From: Cryptomeria japonica
Taxonomy: Eukaryota > Streptophyta > Pinopsida > Cupressales > Cupressaceae
DNA length: 64,000 nt
Direction of reading: 5' to 3'
Assembly: GCF_030272615.1 (NCBI RefSeq)
Contig: NC_081414.1
Span: 823,793,896-823,857,895, forward strand
Program-made: the position numbers and the translations under genes
Shown: piece by piece, positions 22,985-33,493 of the stretch
Numbering within the stretch: the stretch's first letter is position 1
Layout of the letters: each line of letters opens with the position of its first letter
Notes under the pieces: generated by a model
What the model was told of the DNA's origin: nothing
What the model saw: the letters and a program-made list of their open reading frames with translations, nothing else
Databases searched by the model: none

Positions 22985-23790
22985 CTTCTTGAGGAAAAGT
23001 TTTAAAAACGCCAAAACGCCCAGGAGGGGGCGAATTTCGGACTTGCTGGCCAAAATGAGAGAAATTCACAAAAATTGCCAAAATGGGCCTAAGGTCCGAA
23101 AATCCACAAGGTTTGCAAAATCGCCCAGGGGGCCGAATTTCGGACCCTAGGGTTGAAATTTTAGAAAAGTTAAAAACTTGGCAAAATCGCCCAAAATGCC
23201 GAATTTCGGACCCTGGGGATAGAATTTTAGAATTTAACTTTAAGTTTACAAAAACCCCCCCAAGATCCGAATTTCACTTAAGTTGTCTAATTTCAGACCC
23301 TAGGGCCGAAATTTCAAAATTTGTTAAATTGCAAAAAACTCCCTAATGTCCAAAATTTCTTTAAGTTCGCAAAAGGTGTTGAAAACTCCAAAAATATTTC
23401 AAAATGTGCCAAAGGTCCGAAAAACACTTTAAGTTGACAAAGTTGTGAAAAGCTCCGAAAATTGCAAAAAACTCCCTAAGGTCCGAAAAGTTCAAAATTG
23501 CCAAAATGGGCCTAAGGTCCAAAAAGTAAAAGGTTGACGAAAACTCCTATAAACGCCGAATTTCGGACCCTAAGGGCAGAATGAAAAAATTTGATAAGTC
23601 CGCGAAAACGACAAAAGGTCCGAAGTTTGCAGAAGCCGTGTGAGTGCCGAAAATCGCGAAGGAAGGGAGTATTGCGGGAGAGTAGAGTTAGAGAGTTTTA
23701 AAGTTTGCAAAATCGTCAAAAAAATGCCGAACTTAGGCGACAAGGCAAAATGGTGCGAAGAGTTCATTAGTTTTCAAACCTCTCCAAGGT
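22985..23790 (+). repeat. Degenerate repeat array in element C leader
   Basis: Words such as GCCGAATTTCGGACCCTAGG, AAAATCGCCCAA and AAGGTCCGAAAA recur irregularly. The core CCGAATTTCGG is itself palindromic, and copies stand near 23036, 23127, 23200, 23270 and 23549. It holds the same place as the hairpin arrays of A and D but the motif is different. Confidence 0.65.
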
Positions 23791-24699
23791 CCGAAATTCG
23801 CCATAAATCCTCAAAGTCGCAACGCGTAGGGTAAATGACGGAATTCGAAATTGGTAAAACCCCTCCATTCCTTCGAAGATCACAGCACCATAGCTCCGAA
23901 GTTCGCGATCCGGAGGATGAGGCTGCGCAGAAGTTGAAGTTTTTTAAAGCTCCCTCATTCCGCCGAAATTAGGGTAAATCGCGTGAGAAAAAGTTCGCGT
24001 GAGGGTTAAAGAGAGATACGGAGCCAATTTAGCATAATTTGCATCCAAAGTAAAATGCTGACATAAACCATTCCAAACATTCAAGTTCAGATTGCCGTTT
24101 CGTCTAAGGTGAAAAATCGCTTAGTCTAAAACTCAACATTGCAAATTCCTTTCAAACTACAGCCACGAAAATTTGAATTAGAGACATAACCGTTGGAATT
24201 CAAATTTGCAGATTTATCCATCCGTTTTTGCACAGCAAGTCGAGCAATTTCTCGCCGTCCATTTTCATCAAGTAAGTACGCTTTGTCTCTCTTGATCGTC
24301 TGAAATATTTACAAATTGGATGGCATGCATGTGCAAAATTGATTAGAGTGCTTAAGTCTTCAAAATTAGCATCTTTTTCCGATTATTAAAGCATCATTCA
24401 AAGCAGTCAAAGATTAGAATTTGCTCCTAAGTTTTAACTAGAAATTGCATTTTCAAACTTAGGAGAATTTTTTGAGCTTTGTCCATTTTGAAAATTAATC
24501 CAGAAAATGCTTTAAGTATAAATTCGCAATCAAAAGCTTCATGAATAAATGTTTTGCTCAATCGAGCTCTCGACTAGCAATATCACTCTGTCTCCGATTT
24601 AAATTTTGAATTAATCCTTGAATGCTGGAGTATCCTCTATCTGACCCGCCTTACTTCTTTTATATTGCCTCGTAATCCGCATCCGACTATGCAAGATAA

Positions 24700-27592
24700 A
24701 TGCCTAAATCGGCGGTAGAATCATCAAAAACGCCCGCTACAGCCGAGACATCGCGAGCATCCAAATCAGATATCCCACGCAAAGTTGAAAGGATGAAGTA
24801 TCAGTATCAAAGAAGGGGATTGAGGGAGTCAAAAGTTCAGAGCATCTGGGACAATGTCGGTGATACCAACCTAGGCCATATTGACATCCAAGACTTTAGG
24901 AATCGGGTCTTCTCCCCTAACGCATATGGCAAACCTAGACAGATGGTAGAAAGTGGCATCGCCCAAGCGGCGGGATTTCCTCCAGCAATACAAAACTATG
25001 AGTTAGTGGTAGAGGCTGCCCTGGTTCATCCAGTTCCCAAGGTTCTCCTATATCCGAATAGCAAGCTTTGATGGTGCTCCTCTCCGACTTCCACAGTACC
25101 CAACCGACAAGATAGTTCTTATGGAGGTCGCAAGGCAGTCACGTCCGCTCGGCATCTTACTCAGAGAGAGCAAGCAGGCTGGATTCGCATTCCCCATGAT
25201 TATAGGCAACCAGGATGTCCACCTGAAAACCCCCACCCTAGCAGAGGAATCCCTCGCAAAGCTGGCCTCTTATGGCCTACAAGAGCATTTTCCGAGGAAA
25301 TATTTCGATCACGATAATCTGGCAACGAGAGCCTATGGCAGGCGGTACAAAGCAAAGGAATCAATTGAAGACTATTGGAAAAATTGCTTTGATGATTACG
25401 AGGTCCAGAGACGTGAATATTCTAGGCTGAGTGTGCAGCAAATGCGGCTCTTTGAATACCGTCAGGTCCCAGATCAACTCTCAGATTCAGGGAATTGCCT
25501 CCAGGTCTGAGAATTTGAGGCAGTAAGGCATCTTTTGCCAGGCGTTGATTGGTCCCAAGACCCTATCACTGATTTTGAGGCAGTCATGGCAGCCCCGGCA
25601 AGATATACAGACCAATGGTTGCATCAACAAATTGAGCGACTAATTCATGAAGGAGTCCAGTTCACCTACCACTTAATGGGCAGCCTCGATTCTTAGTCTT
25701 CCGAAGATGAGGGAATTTCCAGTGCACCCAAGGAAGAAATTGAAAAACTCGAGAAGAGAAAGAAGGCTAAGGCTTGCAGAGAGACTCGGACATCCAAGAG
25801 AACAAGAAGGGAAAAGATTCCTATAAGAAGACCAGAGGTCACTTCATCATCAAAGGACCCCAGTTCGTCCGACGATGTAGTAGAATTAGATTATATACCT
25901 ACTCCGCCTTCCCAGAGTGACATTGATGCATTTGAAGCTGATGATCCTCCCACACCTGACATGCTAGATGCCGAGCTAAGGGCTATTGAATCAACCGAAC
26001 CGGGTCACCAAATAGAGGAAGGAGAGATTCCATCCATTCAAGGGATCGAAGTGCATGAACCCACGCAATAGAGCCGTCATGAGTTACTGATCCACAATAC
26101 GATCAAAGACGACTCTACCGTTGAAGGAGAGCAAAGGACAGACGAGACCCGTGAGCTCGAAAGAACTGAAGAGCAACCATCACACGAGGGCACCAGACAA
26201 TTGTTTAGTGAAGTGGGAGAAAATTCAGCTGCAAGCAAGGAACTTGGCACCTCCTCCACCCCTCCGGTAGCAGAACAACTGCGAATCTGTGATGAGTCTG
26301 TTGAAAACATCAAAGAACAGAATGCAGACTTAACCATATCATCAGCCCAAGCAGTACCTCAAGAATGGTTGATTGCCAGAGCCCAGCGCAAGGCCGCCAC
26401 CAAACCACCTATTGATTTGGAGGACATCTTCTCGCGCATAGACCAAGCTAAAGCTAAGGGGAAGAAAAGGCCCAAAGCATATTCTAGAATGACTAAAGAT
26501 GATCAAAGGAACCACACTCTTCACATTGCCACCCTGCCTATAGACAAGCCAGCAGATTAGATTACACTGGCAGATTATAGCATCACGACTGTCCCCATTG
26601 GACGAGCCACTAAGGAGCAAGAAAAAGAAGAATTCAAGGATTCAGTGCAGAACATACTCAGGCAGCTTGAAGAGATAACAGCTAAAAAGGACATGTATCG
26701 GGCTCGTGCTGAGCAGGCCAAGGGATACATTAATCAACTCCTAAGACCTTTACACAATGCTTCCAAATCCCATATTCCCCCAACAGCATTAGCACAGAAA
26801 ACCACAACAGAATTTGAAGGAGTACGGGACACCGCAAGGGCCATCAGGGAATGGATTCGAAGTCTCAAGGCGAAGGGGGAGCTAATCATTAAGAATGTAA
26901 AGGAAATGGCCCACCATCGGGAAACCGTTTTGGTCAAATTATACGAGATGAAGCGGGAATGCCTCATAATTCAAGAAGCAGTTACTACAACTCTTCCCCT
27001 CATGCCGGCTCTCTTCTAGACCCATCCGCAGATTCCTACACTGTCCGACATCTTAAACCCCCACGACGTCAACATTTTCAAGGAATGGTACTCGACTATC
27101 AGCATGAGGAATGACACAAAGGCCACCATTAACAAAGAGCAAGAGACATGCGAAGAAATTCTGAGAAACACAAGGGACCTCGGTGGAGTAATCCTCCGAT
27201 CCATGGTTTTGGGTTGGCAAAATAGTCTGTCCGATCCCGTAATCCATCCAAACTGGGAGGACAGATTAAAAATAGACAAGGTCACCTACTCTACAGAGGA
27301 CCTAGATTTTGCTAGTAAATTACACTCTGATATCTTGAGTTTTGAGGCTAATCAATCTAGCTGGCAAGACGGTTTGAAGCACATAGATCATTATCTGGAG
27401 AGCATGCAGTACAAAATTCATCATCCCCCTATGCCTCCATTTAGTATGCTATTTCAATTATGCATCAGGTTCCAGGGGTATGTTTGTGAGGAACGCGCAG
27501 CAGGTCGAGACCTTTGGCAAGAATATTTGCATGGAGAGGATCAATTCTTGGTGAAAGCGTCTGAAAATGGAAAAGAGAAAGTGATTTCTTAA
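24700..27592 (+). pseudogene. Element C family protein, internally deleted
   Basis: Starts MPKSAVESSK and soon shows SIWDNVGDTNLGHIDIQDF and AAGFPPAIQNYELVVEA, as in A and D. At about 25020 some 240 residues are missing and the frame shifts straight to WFIQFPRFSYIR and PQYPTDKIVLMEVARQ. From there one frame runs to 27592 with stops near 25509, 25696, 26070, 26559 and 27018. The C-terminal half is acidic, with a lysine/arginine-rich stretch near 25750-25830 and helical segments like those of B. Function unknown. Confidence 0.72.
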
Positions 27593-28726
27593 AAGTGCCT
27601 TTTTCCGTTTAAATCTTGAAAATGCACTTTTGGACCAAAAGGTCATGTTTGACTTCTAAGTCAACTAAAATGTAAAACTTTATGTATGCACCTTTTTAGA
27701 TTATTTTTGAATATGTTCTAATTATCTTTTTGGGTAGTTATTACTCCCTTTGGGGTGGTTGTTGATATTTGCCTCGCATTTATGGGTATGGGCAGCCATG
27801 TTTTATAGATGAATCTGGGCCACTTGTTTAGATTAGATCTTGGCCATTCATCCATTTTTGAAGCCTATTTAAGGGACTAGTTTTCCCTCATTTTGTAAGA
27901 AGTTCTTGGATTGTTGCAAAAGCTCTGGCGAAATTTACAGGATTTAATGCAAAGTTAAGACTGTTTCCAAATTTCCTTGTGAGTGCATGGTCTCCTTCTT
28001 CATTAATTTAGAAAAAAAAATTCAGTTATGATTATTTCCTTTATATAGCATTTTCAAATAAACATCCGATAGAATCCTCGCAGTTCACACCATTAGGGAA
28101 TGGCTGATTGCCTTTCTTTCTGCATCGTTAATCTGAACCTTTCATATACTTAGTTTGGTTATTGAATACTCACTATGAATGTAGAAGTTCTAATGTTGTA
28201 GTTGATAACATGAAAATCCTATTTTCCTTTGAAGATCGCACTAGATTGATGCAAGTATTGTGCTTAAATCGCTGGTAATGCTTAATTTAGTTATTCGGAG
28301 GTGTCCGTCTGTTTACTGAATCTACTATCTTAGTTAAAATTTATATTTTTCTGTATCTCTCTCTCCCTATCCTTCCTTTTTTCCCTTTTTTTTATCAAGA
28401 GAATCCGCAGTCCTATTGAAAGCAGTATCAACCCAACTTAAACCATTTGATAAGCAGGATCATTAAAGCTTTGGTGAACTCATCCAGCAATCGTCTATCT
28501 CACAGTAAGTCCCCCTTGTGTTTCCAGCAAAACACATCAAACCACTGAGCAATCCCGCAGTCAAGACCTGACAAACGAAACCTTGAGGTTGTCCCCTTTG
28601 ATCAAACGTAAGAAATAGCATTAGGGATTTCCTTATCTCAAGAGAGGATAGGATACTCAACAAGTTTATTCTATTCTGCGTTGGTCATATGGAGTTTGCA
28701 GCAATGCGATTTCAGACACGTCAACA
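27593..28726 (+). promoter_or_regulatory. Element C 3' region
   Basis: Keeps the family order: CTTGGCCATTCATCC near 27838, a TATA-like CTATTTAAGG at 27865-27874, a GTAAGTCCCCCTTGTG block at 28504, the CAAGAGAGGATAGGATAC block near 28639, and the end ACGTCAACA. The inverted telo-box seen about 64 bp before the TATA box in A, B, E and H is absent here. Confidence 0.6.
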
Positions 28727-28731
28727 CATAG

Positions 28732-28886
28732 TTAGGGCAGGAAAGTCTCCATTCCACATTGAATGGGCATGGGTTGCGTCTGAGAACGAGCCACAGAGTC
28801 CAATCTGGAGTAATGGCATCGAAATCCAGTAGCTGCATGAAAATATGATCATATATCAAGCGTCGACTGAGCAAAATAAGAACCTT
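28732..28886. other. Flank right of element C
   Basis: Non-coding; continuous with 22517 before element C inserted. Nothing recognised. Confidence 0.4.
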
Positions 28887-29087
28887 GACCATCAGGTCGA
28901 CAACCACCTCCCTGCAGAGCATTTAAATTCCAACGTCCTCCACAAGTTCAAATGCTAGTTGTCGATCAAGAGATCTCGCGCGTCCACCTCGACCATCAGG
29001 TCGACAACCACCTCCCTGCAGAGCATTTAAATTCCAACGTCCTCCACAAGTTCAAATGCTAGTTGTCGATCAAGAGATCTCGTGCGT
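28887..29087. repeat. Tandem duplication, 104 bp unit, two copies
   Basis: The segment beginning GACCATCAGGTCGACAACCA is repeated 104 bp later with almost no change, ending in GATCAAGAGATCTCG and GTGCGT. The unit carries inverted words (GGTCGAC, AGATCTCG). Confidence 0.85.
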
Positions 29088-29321
29088 AGATGGACGCGCG
29101 AGATCTCGCCATTTGCATTCTCAAAAAGGCCCAACTAAAGATTAAGTCGTGACCATCGGATCGGATTTCAAGTGATCATTGACGGCAAAGATCACGGTGG
29201 AGGAAAAGGTTGGGCCCACCACTTCCCACATTTTGTTGACACCAGGCGCTTCGGCAAGACCCAAAAAGCATCCTACAGCTTGGAAAGTTAGGCCGAAAAG
29301 GCGTTTGCCACTTGAGGCCCA

Positions 29322-29384
29322 CCACATCCGTCACCCGGCAGCCCACATCCGTCACCCGGCAGCCCACATCCGTCACCCGGCAGC
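29322..29384. repeat. Three exact copies of a 21 bp unit
   Basis: The unit is CCACATCCGTCACCCGGC followed by AGC, repeated three times without change inside a GC-rich stretch (29130-29740) that is otherwise non-coding. Such arrays fill the leaders of the TGTTG/CAACA family, so this may be a leader remnant. Confidence 0.85.
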
Positions 29385-29739
29385 CCACGAAGCAGAAAGG
29401 ATCCTCCAAAAGAGTATGCAAGAGGAAAAGAACAAGTCCCCGCCAGGCCGCAAAGCATAAGGGAGCAGCCGAAAGGCCATGTAGGGTCGCGGGAGAAACA
29501 AAACCAACAGCCCACTGGCCCGCGACATAGGAAGCCAAAAGCCGAGAAGCCACGCGGGGAGGCAAGAGAAAAGAAAGCAGCTCCCACACGCCCACAACAC
29601 AAAAAGGAGCCAGCCAGAAGACCATGCAAGGAAGCGGGGAGCCAAAAGAACTTATCGCCAACCGGTGGAAATGAACATAGAAACCGGCCCATCAATGACA
29701 AGGAACCCTCTAGCCGGTAGACTTAAGTGAGTTGACCAG

Positions 29740-30816
29740 CCGACCCGATCAACACAAAAATAGAATTTGGAGCCTGAAAAGAAAAGGTTCCTCTGCATGC
29801 TGCCAATACAGTGCACATAACATACAGGTTATGCAAAAATTTTGAATTTCTCAGATTAGATTTGTAGCTAAGTTGACAGAAAAAGGTCAATAGTTATTTG
29901 GAGCTGAGTCTAAAAGAAGATGCTTAACATGCTATGAATTGCTGAAAGAGTCAAGTGAGGTGTTGATTGTTACCAAGGGCATTGGGAGATTTGATTCTTT
30001 GTTTGCACATAACAGATCACCCAAGAAAGAGGGCATTTTATTGATGCTAAAAAGTTGCAGCAGGGGCATTTTGTCTTGTGGCAGCTATATGCCTTTCCTT
30101 GAACGGTAATGTGGAGAATTCAGCTTCATACCAGCTAGTCTAGTCACCTGGAAGCAGCAATAACTAGGCGAGTAAGTTGGAAGTGTGTTGTTCACATTCA
30201 AAACTCAGGTTTTGCTGGAGATAAGGCAAATCAGGGTCTTTTAGGAGGTCTGAGTTGCTATATGTTCCTTCTGACCTGTGGTGTAGGATTGTGGATTGTA
30301 TTCTCTGAGGCACCACCACCCCTTCTTCTTGCTTGCTGCTGTAATGTAACTGGTTGCTGGTGCTTATTGACATCAATTGTACATTCATTGAGGTCAGATT
30401 GCTGTTACTGTTTGTCTCTGTGATCTGCTCAGAGTAATGTCGTTGTTACCAATATTTTGATCAATATTATTGCCTTTACTTCATGTAAGAAGTTCAAGCA
30501 TAGATACATGTTGTCTGAGTTCTTGCAAAATATAAAACACAACAACAGAAACACCATATTCTCCTCATGCATGTGAACTGTTTGTCATAATGTCCATTGG
30601 GAAGAGTGCAAAAAAGGGGGAATTGGGAGGGGGTCTTACAGAATCAAATTGATTACTAGCAATTCTCATGCTTAAAACTCATTCAAAAGGTATTCACCAT
30701 CAAACACAATAAAATCCTTGAACATTAGAAGAAGCATACAATGATGACAACCACTATATACCTCCTTAGTTGCACACAGATGATTTCTTTCCATCAAGAT
30801 TTTAGAAGAAACAAAC
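29740..30816. other. Non-coding stretch downstream of the DUF1995 exons
   Basis: No exon recognised. On the minus strand this is the 3' side of the DUF1995 gene; the remaining C-terminal exon was looked for and not found here, so the intron continues or the gene is cut. Confidence 0.4.
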
Positions 30817-32612
30817 CTGCCAGATTCCAGGATAGCTTTTTAACAAGCGTACATCTTCCCCCAAGATGCGTATCTGTTTCAAGAAGTATACATTTGAAAA
30901 ACTTTGAACAAACTTCTCCCTTTGTTTTCGTTGCTCACCAAATCCAAAATCAGAGATTACCTGTTAAAAATAAGTATTAAACTAATGCTCTAAAATATTT
31001 GTAATTTATGTTTGTTAACAGCTAATACATAAAAGTGGTTAGCTTCGCTACAACATAATGATCACATGTACGAAATCTATGCATGTTCCATTGACAAAGT
31101 CAGCCCAAGAACTACAAATGTTATAGTTGTCAGCACCTGACCAGCTTGCCATTGAGGATTGAGCAGTAGTAAAGGGCGGTCATTAACTTTTGCTAGATTT
31201 TCAATGCTTGGTAAAGATTCTGCAGTTGGGAACAGTACTAATGCAATCTGGAATAAAGATAAACAGAATTTGAGTCGCTTACTGTATGGTAAAACAAATA
31301 AAGTACATGAAAAACATAAAATGAAGGTAGATTGGAGTAATTTATCTCTTGAAGTCACCCAAAAGAAATTTCTACAAATGGTAATCTACTCTGAAACATT
31401 TAGAATTTGCTGTGATAAATTAACAAACATTTTAGATTATTACCATGGTAACTAGAAATTATGAGACTGTATTTATGATTTTTCATTAATGTATATACTT
31501 CTCAAAAGTTTACAATATTCTAGCCAGAGATAAACCACTGTGAAGTTTCTACCAAAGACATGAGATGCAAGAATTTAGTTAAATACCAAATTACCAATGA
31601 ATATTTTGCAGTCTTGGGGATCATACAATTTTAATATACCTTGGCTTGTTCCCACACACCAGTTGCGTCACCCTCATCTAAAAAATATTTCTGATATGCA
31701 CTATCATCAGCAGCAGCTTCACCCTCAATTAATCCATTTAGTAGGGATGATACAACAGGCATTGCAGCCTTGAACTGCTGCTGTATTCCACCCTATTAGC
31801 ACACAAATTATTAGGATAGCATGCTTTTATATTTTGATCTAAGCAGGATCTATCTCAAACTTGTCGCCAATCTTAAATTCAAGATAACACTTACAGGCCA
31901 ATCATCAAGGTCAGTTGCTCCAATCAATGGAAGGAGAACTTCCAACTGTAGCCTTGTCAATCCATCTTTTATAGCATATCTACATGCTAACTTAGCCTAA
32001 TCGATAACAGGCAATAACTGCAGCATTTGTTAGCATGTATTTAAACTCAGAGTGTTAAACCCTAAAACTTTCACTTTAGATAGCTCAAAAAATATTTCTA
32101 ACAAGCCTTGAAAGGAAAATAATGAACATAATCAAATTGTTAAACTAATCAGAGATGATTCTTTGCAGATCCCACTTACCCATATGAGAATACTCTCTGA
32201 GAAATGGGAAATATATAAAACAGTTTAAAGTTCAAACTGTTTTGAACTATCACCATGTTCTATGTAAACCAATTATCCTTGACCTCAGTTTCTATACACA
32301 TGATTGCCAAGTCCTTAATGGTGCATGTACAAGACAATTTTATGCTTTTATAGTTTTGAATGGAATGGGAATCAATGTTTATTCCTGCACAGCAAGTACT
32401 GAACAAAACTTGCATAAATACACAAACATATATAATCTGTGATCAACTTTAGTGCTGAACATAAAAATGGCCACTGAAATTGATGCAAACATGATGGGAA
32501 AGTGTCAAGAGTGCACGTTTTAAGGAATTGCATTCGATTGTACCTGATTCACACTTTCTTCAAGAGTAACTGGTAGTGAGTACTGTCTTCTCCTTTGGGC
32601 TGTCCCTGCAAT
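30817..32612 (-). CDS. DUF1995-domain gene, five consecutive exons (partial)
   Basis: Five exons on the minus strand, all with GT-AG borders, all phase 0 and open: 32544-32612, 31895-31996, 31640-31792, 31137-31247 and 30817-30960 (69, 102, 153, 111 and 144 bp; 193 codons). Key blocks in order: RRRQYSLPVTLEESVNQ, AKLACRYAIKDG, LEVLLPLIGATDLDDWP, GGIQQQFKAAMPVV, VLFPTAESLPSIENLAK, LLNPQWQAGQ, VISDFGFGEQRKQREKF and RLLKSYPGIWQ. This matches the DUF1995 domain of plant chloroplast proteins; the C-terminal part of plastid adenylate kinase AMK5-type proteins is my best guess, with the LPA3 photosystem II assembly group as the alternative. Clean splice sites and no stops suggest a living gene with very long introns, or a recently captured piece. 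The first and last exons are not in view. Confidence 0.82.
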
Positions 32613-32759
32613 CTGTGAAAAGATACAACCACCTCTTATGCAAGGGGGAACCATATCTATTTGCATGTCTTTTTATAAGAAAGGAATACAATAAGAAATC
32701 AAACAACTTTAGAAGAGATTTATGTGATCAGGATTTTATGTTTGTAAAAGAAAGGTAAA

Positions 32760-32966
32760 GGTAGTTTATTACATCACCACCAAACGAGACACCAATTTAG
32801 TGTACAAAACTCCCTTATTGCAAGCACTTCACAAGAGGATTATTTTTCCTTTAACCTTAAATATTGTTCAAATGAGGCATACAACCCTATCCCCTCTAGA
32901 TTTGAACCTGTGACCTTCACCTTAGAGTACCAAAGTCTTCACCATTATGCCACTTCAAGGTTTACT
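32760..32966 (-). mobile_element. tRNA-derived SINE in intron
   Basis: The minus strand has an RNA polymerase III box A (TGGCATAATGGTGAAG, 32937-32952) and about 30 bp further a box B (GGTTCAAATCTAG, 32896-32908), in a tRNA-like head followed by about 130 bp of unrelated body. The fold is not a good tRNA. The 3' limit is approximate. Confidence 0.65.
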
Positions 32967-33099
32967 ATATCATTGCTGTACTTGTATGTACTTTATGTTA
33001 TATATTATTAAAATAACATATCATGTAACACTAAGTATCTAGTCTAAAGTGTACCGACATAGTTGGCAGCTGATTTCAGAGCTCCTTAGTATTAGGGTC

Positions 33100-33150
33100 T
33101 GTTGTGACATTTTCACACATTCACCCATTGCAAATGGGGACCCCCTCTTT
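33100..33150 (+). other. 5' terminal hairpin motif of element E
   Basis: TGTTGTGACATTTTCACACA, then a 6 bp stem CCCATT/AATGGG (33124-33129 and 33133-33138) with loop GCA, then GGACCCCCTCTTTTT. It matches the starts of A, B and C. Confidence 0.75.
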
Positions 33151-33493
33151 TTGCTGAATAAACCAGGTCTTTTGCAATCTATGTCGTCTCCCGACCATAA
33201 GAAATGAGTTATAAGCGAAGTTACTAGTACATCCATTTTTTCTGCCGATTCCAGGTACAATTTGTTTCTGAATATAAATCGTTCTGGAATACCTGTGGAA
33301 TCGGACAAGGTTCCTTCATTTACCCCTTGAAACGCATCCACTTTTTCAACCAAGAATCCCAACAAATCTAGGATGACATGGCGATTTTGTCAACTTTTTT
33401 TTGACAAATCGAAGTCGGATGTGGATTTCAAGGGTTTTTTTTTCGCTTTTTGTTTGAAAAGGGGTCTAATACAGGTGTAAACCCTAAGGCGAA

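Larger units (their letters stand above)
22518..28726 (+). mobile_element. Element C: TGTTG/CAACA family, complete with exact target duplication
   Basis: 6,209 bp from TGTTGTCCG to GACACGTCAACA. Both flanks are CATAG (22513-22517 and 28727-28731), an exact 5 bp duplication that fixes the limits of the family. Order: 5' hairpin, leader with a CCGAATTTCGG-rich array, the family protein frame with an internal deletion, then a 1.13 kb 3' region. There are no long terminal repeats inside these limits. Confidence 0.8.

Noticed and set aside
22859-23834. Plus-strand frames with repeated RPKCRISDP-like words
   Set aside because: They reflect the non-coding CCGAATTTCGG array of element C, with no start context or conservation.
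29176-29701. Overlapping frames of 137-161 residues on the minus strand
   Set aside because: GC-rich tract with 21 bp repeats, no family match, and open frames on both strands.
32896-32952. A tRNA gene
   Set aside because: Box A and B are present but the arms do not fold into a tRNA; a SINE explains it better.
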